Assembly: GCF_020089865.1 (NCBI RefSeq)
Contig: NZ_JAIRBM010000006.1
Coordinates: 124,001 to 188,000, forward strand
Length of the DNA stretch: 64,000 nucleotides
Source: Microvirga puerhi
Lineage (GTDB): Bacteria; Pseudomonadota; Alphaproteobacteria; Rhizobiales; Beijerinckiaceae
Direction of reading: 5' to 3'
Positions 36,919-44,838 of this stretch are shown piece by piece. Numbering within the stretch: the stretch's first letter is position 1; the number at the start of each line of letters is the position of its first letter. The notes under the pieces were generated by a model. That model was not told the origin of the DNA. It did no database searches and saw only the letters and a list, made by a program, of their open reading frames with translations. The position numbers and the translations under genes are program-made.

Positions 36919-37770
36919 ATGCATAAGACAGTTCGTTATGGCGTAGCCTTACTATCTCTTGCCGCAGGCATCGCGAGCGCCCATGCCGTGACGCTCGATG
37001 ACGTCAAAAGCGCCGGCTATGTCCAGGGCGCGACCGCCAACGAGGTACCCTACGGCTATATGAAGGAAGACGGCTCCGCCGCCGGCATCGGTCCGGATGT
37101 TGCCGTGGCGGTTTTCAAACGTATGGGCGTCAATGAGGTCAACTGGACGGTGACGCCGTTCGGCACCCTCATTCCGGGCCTCAAGGCACGCCGCTTCGCT
37201 TTCGCGGCCGCCGAGCAAAACATTTCGCCCGAGCGCTGCAAGCAGGTAACGTTCACGGAGCCGAACTCCAGCTACGGCGAAGGCCTCCTGGTGAAGAAGG
37301 GCAATCCGAAGAAGCTGACCACCTACGCCGACATCGCCAAGGATCCGTCGCTCAAAGTGGCCGTGGTTTCCGGCGCCAACAATATCGACTTCCTGCGTGC
37401 GGTCGGCGTGAAGGACAATCAGATCATCATCATCCAGGCCAATGCCGACGCCCTGTCCACGGTGCAGACGCGGGCGGACGCCTATGCGGCGACGGAGCTG
37501 ACGGTTTCCAAGCTCGCCGAAGGCGGCAAGGATGTCGAGCAGGTTCGTCCCTTCACCGATCCGATCGTCGATGGGAAGCCGGTCCGCAATTATGGCGGCT
37601 TTGCTTTCCGCCCGGAGGACAAGGACCTTCACGACGCCTTCAACAAGGCGCTCGTGGAATTTCGCAAAACGGACGATTACAAGAAGATTCTCACGTCCTA
37701 TGGTCTGAGCGAAGAAAGCATCAAGGCCGCCGCTGCCAAGAACGTCGCGGATCTCTGCGCCGGCAAATAG
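36919..37770 (+). CDS. ehuB: Ectoine/hydroxyectoine ABC transporter substrate-binding protein EhuB
   Basis: A 283-residue periplasmic solute-binding protein of the amino-acid (family 3) class. The signal peptide spans about residues 1-23 (core VALLSLAAGIASAHA). Mature motifs are VPYGYMKEDGSAAGIGPDVA, GTLIPGLKARRFAFAAAEQN and VVSGANNIDFLRAVG. Context with doe genes assigns it to ectoine import. Ribosome site AGGAGAAG lies before the ATG. A strong intercistronic stem-loop follows before ehuC, typical after binding-protein genes. Confidence 0.92.
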   Translation: MHKTVRYGVALLSLAAGIASAHAVTLDDVKSAGYVQGATANEVPYGYMKEDGSAAGIGPDVAVAVFKRMGVNEVNWTVTPFGTLIPGLKARRFAFAAAEQNISPERCKQVTFTEPNSSYGEGLLVKKGNPKKLTTYADIAKDPSLKVAVVSGANNIDFLRAVGVKDNQIIIIQANADALSTVQTRADAYAATELTVSKLAEGGKDVEQVRPFTDPIVDGKPVRNYGGFAFRPEDKDLHDAFNKALVEFRKTDDYKKILTSYGLSEESIKAAAAKNVADLCAGK

Positions 37771-37786
37771 TCGCCGACATCGCCCC

Positions 37787-37823
37787 ACCCTCCGGCCATG
37801 AGCGTTGCGCATGACCGGAGGGT
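37787..37823 (+). repeat. Intercistronic stem-loop between ehuB and ehuC
   Basis: Arms ACCCTCCGGCCATG (37787-37800) and CATGACCGGAGGGT (37810-37823) pair over 14 positions with one mismatch around a nine-base loop. It sits 16 bases after ehuB and 23 before ehuC. Such a hairpin can protect the upstream mRNA end and lower downstream expression, giving more binding protein than permease. It is not followed by a U-run. Confidence 0.65.
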
Positions 37824-37846
37824 CTCTTCGCGAGGAGATCACGACG

Positions 37847-38512
37847 ATGACATGGATGCAGTATCTCGCGCCTCTCCTAAAGGGCGCACAGATCACCGTC
37901 ATAATCTCGTTGGCTTCGATCGTGCTCGGCACGATTCTGGCCTTCGCAGCAGGAATCGCGCGCACGTCGAGCAATCCGATCGTGTCGGGAATCGCCTTCG
38001 TCTATATCGTGCTGTTTCGCGGCACACCCCTGCTCGTTCAGCTCTTCTGGTTCTACTATGCGCTTCCCTTGATCGGCATCTCGTTCAATCCGATCACGAC
38101 GGGAATCATGACTCTCTCGCTTCTGACAGGGGCCTTCGGAGCCGAAGTGGTCCGCGGCGCGCTGCTCGCGGTTCCCGTCTCCCAATATGAGGCCGCCCGG
38201 GCGCTCAATTTCAGCAAGACCTATACGCTCTGGCATATCTTCATGCCGCAAGCGGTCGTCGAAATGATGCCCGCCTTCGGCAATCTCGCAGTCCAGAACC
38301 TCAAAGACACGGCCCTCGTCTCGCTGATCTCCATTGCGGACCTCACGTTCCAGGCGCAATCCCTGCGCAATATCACCCTCGACAGCGCGACGGTTTATAC
38401 GCTGACCTTGGTCGGCTACTTCATTATCGCGCTCGGGCTGATGCTCATCGTCCGCCTTATCGAGATGAAATTACGGCGTGGCGCGGCCTTTTCTCGGAGT
38501 GCCCACTCATGA
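37847..38512 (+). CDS. ehuC: Ectoine ABC transporter permease EhuC
   Basis: A 221-residue inner-membrane permease of the polar amino-acid ABC class (HisMQ type). About five membrane helices are visible. The permease coupling loop is around SQYEAARALNFSKTYTLWHI with the following MPQAV. The start at 37847 follows a good site GAGGAG; the upstream in-frame start at 37805 lies within the stem-loop and is unlikely. The stop overlaps ehuD by ATGA. Confidence 0.9.
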   Translation: MTWMQYLAPLLKGAQITVIISLASIVLGTILAFAAGIARTSSNPIVSGIAFVYIVLFRGTPLLVQLFWFYYALPLIGISFNPITTGIMTLSLLTGAFGAEVVRGALLAVPVSQYEAARALNFSKTYTLWHIFMPQAVVEMMPAFGNLAVQNLKDTALVSLISIADLTFQAQSLRNITLDSATVYTLTLVGYFIIALGLMLIVRLIEMKLRRGAAFSRSAHS

Positions 38513-39201
38513 TGTACGGCTATGAATGGGATACGTCCTCCACCCTCGCCTTCGCAACGTCGATCCTGCCGATCCTCGGTATCGGGCTTCTCGTCACCTT
38601 GCAGGCCGCAGCGGTCGGCTATGCCATCGCCCTTGTTTTCGGGCTCGTTCTTGCGCTCCTGCGTCGGAGCCGGATCAGGGCCATCTCATGGACGGTCGCA
38701 TGCTTTACCGAGTTCGTCCGTGACACACCGCTTCTGGTGCAATTGTTCTTCCTCTACTACGTCCTGCCGGATTTCGGAATTGTCCTGCCTGCGTTCATGA
38801 CAGGCGCCTTGGCTCTGGGCCTGCAGTACTCGGCCTACACGTCGGAAGTCTATCGCGGAGGCATCGATGCGATCCAGCGTGGCCAATGGGAGGCGGCGAC
38901 CGCACTCAACCTCTCCCGGTTTCAGACCTACCGCGACATCGTGATTCCGCAAATGATTCCACGGATCGTTCCGTCGCTGGGAAATTATCTAGTTTCCATG
39001 TTGAAGGAGACTCCGGTCTTGTCCGTGGTGACCGTACTCGACATGCTCGGCCTTGCCAACATGATCGGAGAGCGGACTTTCGACTATCTCGTACCACTTT
39101 CCATGGTCGGCCTGATCTTCCTCCCCATGACTCTCATCTGCTCGGCTCTGATCCACCTTGTTGAAAGAGCCCTGCCCAAGAGCGGGATTCCCCTGCGATG
39201 A
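38509..39201 (+). CDS. ehuD: Ectoine ABC transporter permease EhuD
   Basis: A 230-residue second permease with about five membrane helices. The coupling loop WEAATALNLSRFQTYRDIV with IPQMIPRIVPS matches the HisMQ type. It starts four bases inside ehuC and overlaps ehuA by four, so ehuC, ehuD and ehuA are translationally linked. EhuC and EhuD form the membrane channel. Confidence 0.9.
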   Translation: MMYGYEWDTSSTLAFATSILPILGIGLLVTLQAAAVGYAIALVFGLVLALLRRSRIRAISWTVACFTEFVRDTPLLVQLFFLYYVLPDFGIVLPAFMTGALALGLQYSAYTSEVYRGGIDAIQRGQWEAATALNLSRFQTYRDIVIPQMIPRIVPSLGNYLVSMLKETPVLSVVTVLDMLGLANMIGERTFDYLVPLSMVGLIFLPMTLICSALIHLVERALPKSGIPLR

Positions 39202-39965
39202 CATCCATCATCCGTTTCCAGAACGTCACCAAGCGATTTGGGGCCCTCACCGTCCTCGACAACTTCAACTTCGAAGTTCAACAGGGCGAGAAAGTCACCC
39301 TGATTGGACCATCGGGCTCCGGAAAATCCACTGTTCTGCGCATTCTCATGACGCTGGAGCCGTTCCAGGAAGGAAAGCTCGAACTGGCCGGCCTCAGCTA
39401 CCATGAGCCCAATGGGCGCGGAACGTTCAAGGCCAGCGAGAAGCACCTTCACAAGATCCGCAGCAATGTCGGCATGGTGTTCCAGAGCTTCAATCTGTTC
39501 CCTCACATGACCGTCATGCGCAACATCGTCGAGGCGCCGATCGCCGTTCTGAACATGAAGCGTGACGAAGCGGAGACGCGAGCGACCGAGCTTCTGCGCA
39601 TGGTGGGGCTTCTCGACAAGAAGGATCACTACCCAAGCCAGCTTTCCGGTGGCCAGCAACAGCGTGTCGCCATCGCGCGCGCTCTTGCGATGCGGCCGCG
39701 GGTCCTCCTGTTCGATGAACCGACGTCGGCGCTCGATCCGCAGCTGGTCGGCGAAGTTCTAGGTGTCATTCGCGATCTTGCCCGTGAGCATGACCTGACC
39801 ATGCTGCTCGTCACTCACGAGATGCGCTTTGCCCGCGAAGTCTCCGACCGCGTCTGCTTCTTCGACAAAGGCCGTATCGTGGAACAGGGAGAGCCGGAGA
39901 AGTTCTTCACCAATCCAGAACAGCCGCGCACGCGGGAGTTCCTCAGCTCGATTCTGAACACCTGA
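39198..39965 (+). CDS. ehuA: Ectoine ABC transporter ATP-binding protein EhuA
   Basis: A 255-residue ABC ATPase energising EhuBCD. Walker A is GPSGSGKST, the signature [16 protein letters not shown] and Walker [14 protein letters not shown]; the switch histidine is in [22 protein letters not shown] at the C-terminus is typical of amino-acid-type ATPases. It overlaps ehuD by four bases. An inverted repeat with a 10-bp perfect stem follows before doeC. Confidence 0.93.
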   Translation: MTSIIRFQNVTKRFGALTVLDNFNFEVQQGEKVTLIGPSGSGKSTVLRILMTLEPFQEGKLELAGLSYHEPNGRGTFKASEKHLHKIRSNVGMVFQSFNLFPHMTVMRNIVEAPIAVLNMKRDEAETRATELLRMVGLLDKKDHYPSQLSGGQQQRVAIARALAMRPRVLLFDEPTSALDPQLVGEVLGVIRDLAREHDLTMLLVTHEMRFAREVSDRVCFFDKGRIVEQGEPEKFFTNPEQPRTREFLSSILNT

Positions 39966-39978
39966 TCCACTCACGATG

Positions 39979-40014
39979 AGAGTCTCGGCGCAGCTCCATA
40001 AAAACCGAGACTCT
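39979..40014 (+). terminator. 10-bp perfect stem after ehuA
   Basis: AGAGTCTCGG (39979-39988) pairs with CCGAGACTCT (40005-40014) around a 16-base loop containing CATAAAAA. It lies 14 bases after ehuA and before doeC. No U-run follows, so it may attenuate rather than stop transcription into doeC-doeD. Confidence 0.45.
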
Positions 40015-40097
40015 ATCTGCGATCTCCCGAAAGAACGGAAACTGTCTCGCCGCCTCCAGGGCTAGTTTTGTCATACCGGCCTCCAGGAGAGCACCGC

Positions 40098-41609
40098 ATG
40101 AACGCGATAACATACCCGACTGCTTCCATGCCCACGAAAGCGGATATCCATCCGGCTCTCAATCGCCTGCAGGATCCACGCCTGCTTCGCGAGATGGCCT
40201 ATATCGACGGCCGCTGGACCGGCGCGGCCTCAGACGATCGTTTCGACATCCGCGATCCCGCGTCGGGTCTCATCGTGGCGCGCGTGTCCCGCCTCGGTGC
40301 GGATGACGCCACGCAGGCGGTCGACGCGGCGAGTCGAGCCCTGCCGGCGTGGCGGCGGCTTCTGCCGCAGCAGCGCGCAGCGCTTCTGCGTGCCTGGCAC
40401 GGCCTCATCCTTTCCGCGCGGGAGGATCTGGCGCTGATCATGACCCTCGAACAAGGCAAGCCGTATTCCGAAGCGCTCGGCGAGATCGACTATGCAGCAT
40501 CCTTCGTGGAATGGTTCGCAGAGGAAGCGAAGCGGCTGAACGTGGAAAGCGTGACGAGCCATCTGGCTGGCGCGGAGATGATGGTCCGGCGCGAGCCACT
40601 CGGAGTGGCGACCTTGCTGACCCCCTGGAATTTCCCCTCGGCCATGCTGACGCGCAAGGCGGCTGCAGCTCTTGCCGCCGGCTGCACGATCGTCGCGCAT
40701 CCATCCTCTTATACGCCGCTGTCCGCCCTTGCGCTGGCAGAGCTTGGGGAGCGCGCCGGCCTGCCAGCCGGTGTGTTCAACATCGTAACGGGCGACGCGG
40801 AGCCGATTGCCAACCGCTTCTGTGATGACGAGCGCGTCCGCGTCGTGAGCTTCACCGGCTCGACGGAGATCGGCCGCAAGATCGCCTCCCGCTGCGCCGC
40901 CACCATGAAACGTCTGGTGATGGAACTCGGCGGCCATGCCCCGCTCCTGGTATTCGAGGATGCCGACCTGGACAAGGCCGTCAACATAGCCATGGCAGCC
41001 AAGTTCGCCACATCGGGGCAGGACTGTCTTGCCGCAAACCGCATCTTCGTGCAGCGTCCTCTCTACAAAGCTTTCTGCGAAGCTTTCGCCCAGCGAATCT
41101 CGTCTCTGAAGGTCGGGCCGGGGCTGGAAGCGGACACGGAAATCGGCCCTCTGATGCATGCCACGGCGGTTTCGAAAGCGCGGGCGCAGATCGACGATGC
41201 CGTGTCTCGTGGAGCGCGCCAAATGACTGGGGACGGCGCTTCCATCGGGCCGCTCTATGTCATGCCGACCTTGCTCGCCGATGTGCCGGATGAGGCACTG
41301 ATCATGAGCGAGGAAACTTTTGCGCCGGTCGCGGCCGTGACGCCGTTTGATACGGAGGACGAAGTGGTAGCACGGGCCAATGCCACGGAGTACGGCCTCG
41401 TCGCCTACGTGGTGACGGAGAATGGCGCCCGCGCTTTGCGCCTGGGGCGCTCGCTGGAATATGGCATGGTCGCAATCAACCGCGTCAAGATTACCGGCGC
41501 ACCGATTCCCTTCGGGGGAATGAAACAATCCGGCGTTGGACGCGAGGGGTCGCGCCATGGCCTGGAAGCCTTTACAGATCTCAAATACCTCTGCCTTGAC
41601 CTCAATTGA
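40098..41609 (+). CDS. doeC: Aspartate-semialdehyde dehydrogenase of ectoine degradation DoeC
   Basis: A 503-residue NAD(P)-dependent aldehyde dehydrogenase (succinate-semialdehyde-like). It oxidises the aspartate semialdehyde made by DoeD to aspartate. Catalytic E276 is in MELGGHAP and C310 in SGQDCLAANRI; FTGSTEIGRKIA binds NAD. The usual Lys-Pro of the coenzyme site is His-Pro (VAHPSSYTP, H201). Start 40098 has AGGAGA upstream; the in-frame TTG at 40068 is weaker. A weak motif copy TTTGTCATACCG (40067-40078) lies just upstream. It ends 13 bases before doeD. Confidence 0.88.
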   Translation: MNAITYPTASMPTKADIHPALNRLQDPRLLREMAYIDGRWTGAASDDRFDIRDPASGLIVARVSRLGADDATQAVDAASRALPAWRRLLPQQRAALLRAWHGLILSAREDLALIMTLEQGKPYSEALGEIDYAASFVEWFAEEAKRLNVESVTSHLAGAEMMVRREPLGVATLLTPWNFPSAMLTRKAAAALAAGCTIVAHPSSYTPLSALALAELGERAGLPAGVFNIVTGDAEPIANRFCDDERVRVVSFTGSTEIGRKIASRCAATMKRLVMELGGHAPLLVFEDADLDKAVNIAMAAKFATSGQDCLAANRIFVQRPLYKAFCEAFAQRISSLKVGPGLEADTEIGPLMHATAVSKARAQIDDAVSRGARQMTGDGASIGPLYVMPTLLADVPDEALIMSEETFAPVAAVTPFDTEDEVVARANATEYGLVAYVVTENGARALRLGRSLEYGMVAINRVKITGAPIPFGGMKQSGVGREGSRHGLEAFTDLKYLCLDLN

Positions 41610-41622
41610 TCCGGAGCCAACC

Positions 41623-43014
41623 ATGCTGACCGAAGCCGACACCCTCGACAACGAGCTCAACGCCTGGGATAGGGACCACTTCTTCCATCCCTCGACTCAT
41701 ATGGCCCAGCATGCGCGCGGCGAGACTCCCAACCGCATTATCGCTGGCGGAGAGGGTGTCTATATCGTCGACCGGCAAGGCAAGCGCAGCCTCGATGCCT
41801 TCGCCGGCCTCTATTGCGTGAATGTCGGATACGGTCGCACGCAGATCACCGACGCGATCGCGGCGCAAGCTGCCGCCCTGCCCTATTATCATGCCTATGT
41901 CGGTCACGGCTCCGAGCCGTCAATCCGGCTCGCCAAAATGATCATCGACCGCGCGCCAAAGAACATGAGTCGCGTGTTCTTCGGCCTGTCAGGCTCGGAT
42001 GCCAATGAGACGAACCTTAAGCTCGTATGGTACATCAACAACGTTCTAGGTCGCCCGGAGAAGAAGAAGATCATTTCCCGTTGGCGCGGCTATCACGGCT
42101 CGGGCCTGATGAGCGGAAGCCTGACCGGCTTGGCGGCATTTCACAACCTGTTCGATCTGCCGCGGCCGCCAATCCTCCACACGGAAGCGCCATACTATTT
42201 CCGTCGTCCCGACCGTTCCATGAGCGAGGAACAGTTCTCGCAATACTGCGCCGACAAGCTCGACGAGATGATCCAGACAGAGGGGCCGGAGACGATTGCG
42301 GCTTTCATTGGCGAGCCCGTTCTCGGCACAGGTGGAATCGTGCCGCCACCGGCCGGCTACTGGGACAAGATTCAGGCTGTGTTGAACAAATATGACATCC
42401 TGCTCATTGCTGATGAAGTGATCACGGGATTTGGCCGCCTCGGCACGATGTTCGGTTCCGACCATTATGGGATGAAGCCGGATCTCATCACCATCGCGAA
42501 AGGTCTGACCTCGGCCTATGCGCCACTGTCCGGCGTCATCGTGTCCGAGAAGCTCTGGCGTATCCTCGAGCAGGGTTCCGATACCTACGGGCCGATCGGA
42601 CATGGCTGGACCTACTCGTCTCATCCGCTGTGCGCAGCCGCTGGCGTCGCGAATTTGGAAGTGGTCGACGACCTCGACCTTGTGACGAACGCACGGGAAG
42701 TCGGCGCCTACTTCAAGCAGTCTCTCACCGACGCGGTCGGCAAGAACCGCTTCGTCGGCGAGGTGCGCGGAGAGGGATTGATGGCAGCTATGGAATTCGT
42801 GCGCGATCGCGATGATAGGGTGTTCTTCGATGCCTCGGAGAAGGTCGGTCCTCGCATTACGGCCGCTCTTCTGGAGCGTGGCGTGATCGGGCGCGCCATG
42901 CCGCAGGGCGATATCCTCGGTTTCGCGCCGCCGCTCTGCCTGACAAAGGACGAAGCGGATACGATTATCTCGGCGACCAAATCCGCTGTGGAGGCCGTGA
43001 CTTCGACCCTTTGA
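41623..43014 (+). CDS. doeD: Diaminobutyrate transaminase DoeD
   Basis: A 463-residue class-III (omega-type) PLP aminotransferase. K293 in IAKGLTSAYAPLSG binds PLP, and D264 lies in LIADEVITGFGR. It moves the 4-amino group of 2,4-diaminobutyrate to an acceptor, giving aspartate 4-semialdehyde for DoeC. An N-terminal patch, HFFHPSTHMAQHA, is typical of the DoeD/beta-alanine-pyruvate family. Start 41623 follows a GGAG site; longer starts overlap doeC. It ends the ectoine run, followed by a strong hairpin. Confidence 0.9.
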   Translation: MLTEADTLDNELNAWDRDHFFHPSTHMAQHARGETPNRIIAGGEGVYIVDRQGKRSLDAFAGLYCVNVGYGRTQITDAIAAQAAALPYYHAYVGHGSEPSIRLAKMIIDRAPKNMSRVFFGLSGSDANETNLKLVWYINNVLGRPEKKKIISRWRGYHGSGLMSGSLTGLAAFHNLFDLPRPPILHTEAPYYFRRPDRSMSEEQFSQYCADKLDEMIQTEGPETIAAFIGEPVLGTGGIVPPPAGYWDKIQAVLNKYDILLIADEVITGFGRLGTMFGSDHYGMKPDLITIAKGLTSAYAPLSGVIVSEKLWRILEQGSDTYGPIGHGWTYSSHPLCAAAGVANLEVVDDLDLVTNAREVGAYFKQSLTDAVGKNRFVGEVRGEGLMAAMEFVRDRDDRVFFDASEKVGPRITAALLERGVIGRAMPQGDILGFAPPLCLTKDEADTIISATKSAVEAVTSTL

Positions 43015-43038
43015 GGCTCTCGGCGCTCCATCGTCCCA

Positions 43039-43070
43039 GCCGATTGGCATCCTCCATGGGGCCAATCGGC
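43039..43070 (+). terminator. Stem-loop at the end of the ectoine operon
   Basis: GCCGATTGGC (43039-43048) pairs perfectly with GCCAATCGGC (43061-43070) around a 12-base loop, followed by ATTGTAATAT. It is 24 bases after doeD and likely ends or stabilises the transcript. Confidence 0.6.
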
Positions 43071-43204
43071 ATTGTAATATCAAAACAATTTACTCCAACA
43101 AGACTGCGCTGACTGATCATGCGCCACTGGAGACTGGATCGAGGAAATCTTCGCGTCAGCTTCCTGCGATACGAGATCCCTCCCCCGAGACGTTGGATGT
43201 AAAC

Positions 43205-43465
43205 ATGTTAAACAGAATAACAGGACAATACGCCAAGGAGCGTTTTCTCACCAATCTCGACGGACGGATCGTGAATCATGACAGCTCCGTACTTGCAGAT
43301 TGTGTGCTGTGCGACATCTCGGAGACCGGAGCGCGGCTTGCAATCCTGGATCCGGCGGAGATCCCACTGGAATTTAATCTGCATGTGCCGGAGGAAGGAG
43401 CTTATGCCAGAGTGCGGCTAGTGTGGTCCTCGGGGAATGAGTGCGGAGTGACATTCGTCGATTGA
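43205..43465 (+). CDS. PilZ-type domain protein, short
   Basis: An 86-residue protein (90 if the TTG at 43193 starts it). It is a single PilZ-like barrel with the second motif DISETGARLAI (D-x-S-x-x-G). The first motif, RxxxR, is not clean (ERFLTNLDGRIV), so cyclic-di-GMP binding may be lost or weak. It is alone, between the ectoine operon and a convergent regulator, and is closed by a U-run terminator. No role can be assigned beyond membership of the family. Confidence 0.68.
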   Translation: MLNRITGQYAKERFLTNLDGRIVNHDSSVLADCVLCDISETGARLAILDPAEIPLEFNLHVPEEGAYARVRLVWSSGNECGVTFVD

Positions 43466-43541
43466 TGCACCGGGGACCGACCGCTCGCGCCTCGATTGGC
43501 GCCTCACGATGCGTTGCAGAGCTTGATCTCTCGCGCTTCCT

Positions 43542-43566
43542 GGTGCGGATACATTCCGCACCTTTT
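43542..43566 (+). terminator. Rho-independent terminator after the PilZ gene
   Basis: GGTGCGGA (43542-43549) pairs perfectly with TCCGCACC (43555-43562) around TACAT and is followed directly by TTTT (43563-43566). This is the clearest intrinsic terminator in the window. It ends the PilZ transcript before the convergent GlxA-type gene. Confidence 0.75.
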
Positions 43567-43608
43567 AAAGACACGCCGACGCCTCACCTTCTCTGATGCG
43601 GGCAGGAC

Positions 43609-44694
43609 TCAATGGTGGGTCGCAGTGTCATGCGGGAGCGAGTCAGACATAGAATCCAGCTTGAGGGTATTTCGTATGGCGGTTCCCGGAGGCGGTCCAA
43701 ATCGGCTTCGGTACTCCGTCGGACACAAGCCCGTGTGCCGCTTGAAGAGATCCCGGAAGAAAATCACGTCGTCGTAGCCGACCGCCTGGGAGACGGCCTG
43801 AATCGTCTGTTGCCCATCCTCCAGAAATCTCTTCGCCATGGTGATGCGAATAGTATGAACGTAGCTCAAAGGGGTGCGACCCGTCGCAGCTTTGAAGCGG
43901 CGAATGAAATTCCGTGGGCTCATGCCCACCCGTGCTGCGACGGCATCCATACTCAATGCGCTGCAAAAATGCTCATGCATCCAATCCTGCGCGCGGCGAA
44001 TAATCTCATCGTTATGATCCTTCCGAAGCGCGGCATCGGCAAAGGTGACTTGCCACATGCGGGGCATCTCGATCAGGAGAGCCTTGGCGCACTCGCGCGC
44101 GAGGTCGCGACTGCTGAATCTCTCCACCAGATATAGGCTAAGGTCGGCGGCCGAGTTGATGCCGCCGCCGCAGAATACGTCGCCGGAATCGGTGATGAGA
44201 TATTCGGGTTGCCAGTCCACCTGCGGAAAGCGGCTCCGATAGCTATCGACGAGCCCCCAATGGGTGGTCGCGCGCTTCCCGTCGAGCAATCCCGCTTCAG
44301 CCAGGAGCGCCACGCCGGAACAGACACCGGCGATTCTGGCTCCGTCCGATGCCCAGGAACGCAGCCATGGGATCACAGGCCGGTTGCGCTCGATGACATC
44401 CTCGAGGACGTAGCCGGTCCGCAGCAATGTCTCGAACGGCAATCCACCGGCGGGCACGAAGACGATGTCAGGACGATCCACTTCCTCCAACGCGCACGAG
44501 GGCGTCAGCGATACGAGGTGATCCGTCACGACCGGTTCTCCACGGACGGAGGCTGTCGTCACGTGAAAGCGCGGAACGGGCGCGCGATTGTTCAAGAGAT
44601 TCCAGAGCACGCCGGCATTGCGGAAAATTTCCATCGGCAGAAGAGCCGTGGAAGCGCATCCGCCATTGAGAAATAGAACAGCCACACGGAGCAT
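43609..44694 (-). CDS. GlxA-family regulator (DJ-1/PfpI domain plus AraC helix-turn-helix)
   Basis: A 361-residue regulator. Residues 1-200 resemble DJ-1/PfpI (PDIVFVPAGGLPFETLL, GARIAGVCSGVALLAEAGLL with the nucleophile-elbow Cys). The C-terminal AraC domain has two helix-turn-helix units (SMDAVAARVGMSPRNFIRRF, AVSQAVGYDDVIFFRDLFKR). It is divergent from mtoX, whose start lies 144 bases away, so regulation of the methanethiol oxidase genes is plausible. Start 44694 (MLRVAVLFLNGG) has AGGGAGAG upstream; the in-frame start at 44733 is less likely. Confidence 0.85.
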   Translation of the reverse strand: MLRVAVLFLNGGCASTALLPMEIFRNAGVLWNLLNNRAPVPRFHVTTASVRGEPVVTDHLVSLTPSCALEEVDRPDIVFVPAGGLPFETLLRTGYVLEDVIERNRPVIPWLRSWASDGARIAGVCSGVALLAEAGLLDGKRATTHWGLVDSYRSRFPQVDWQPEYLITDSGDVFCGGGINSAADLSLYLVERFSSRDLARECAKALLIEMPRMWQVTFADAALRKDHNDEIIRRAQDWMHEHFCSALSMDAVAARVGMSPRNFIRRFKAATGRTPLSYVHTIRITMAKRFLEDGQQTIQAVSQAVGYDDVIFFRDLFKRHTGLCPTEYRSRFGPPPGTAIRNTLKLDSMSDSLPHDTATHH

Positions 44695-44838
44695 TGCACT
44701 CTCCCTGGCATTCTCGCCCTCACACTTTGTCATGATCGCCCGTTTCGGCGCAAGCCGTCCGGCTCCACTATGAAGCCACGCCAGCGCGACAGTGTGCTCG
44801 CTCGCACATTAGGACCGCGCTCCTCAATGGAGGAAGAA

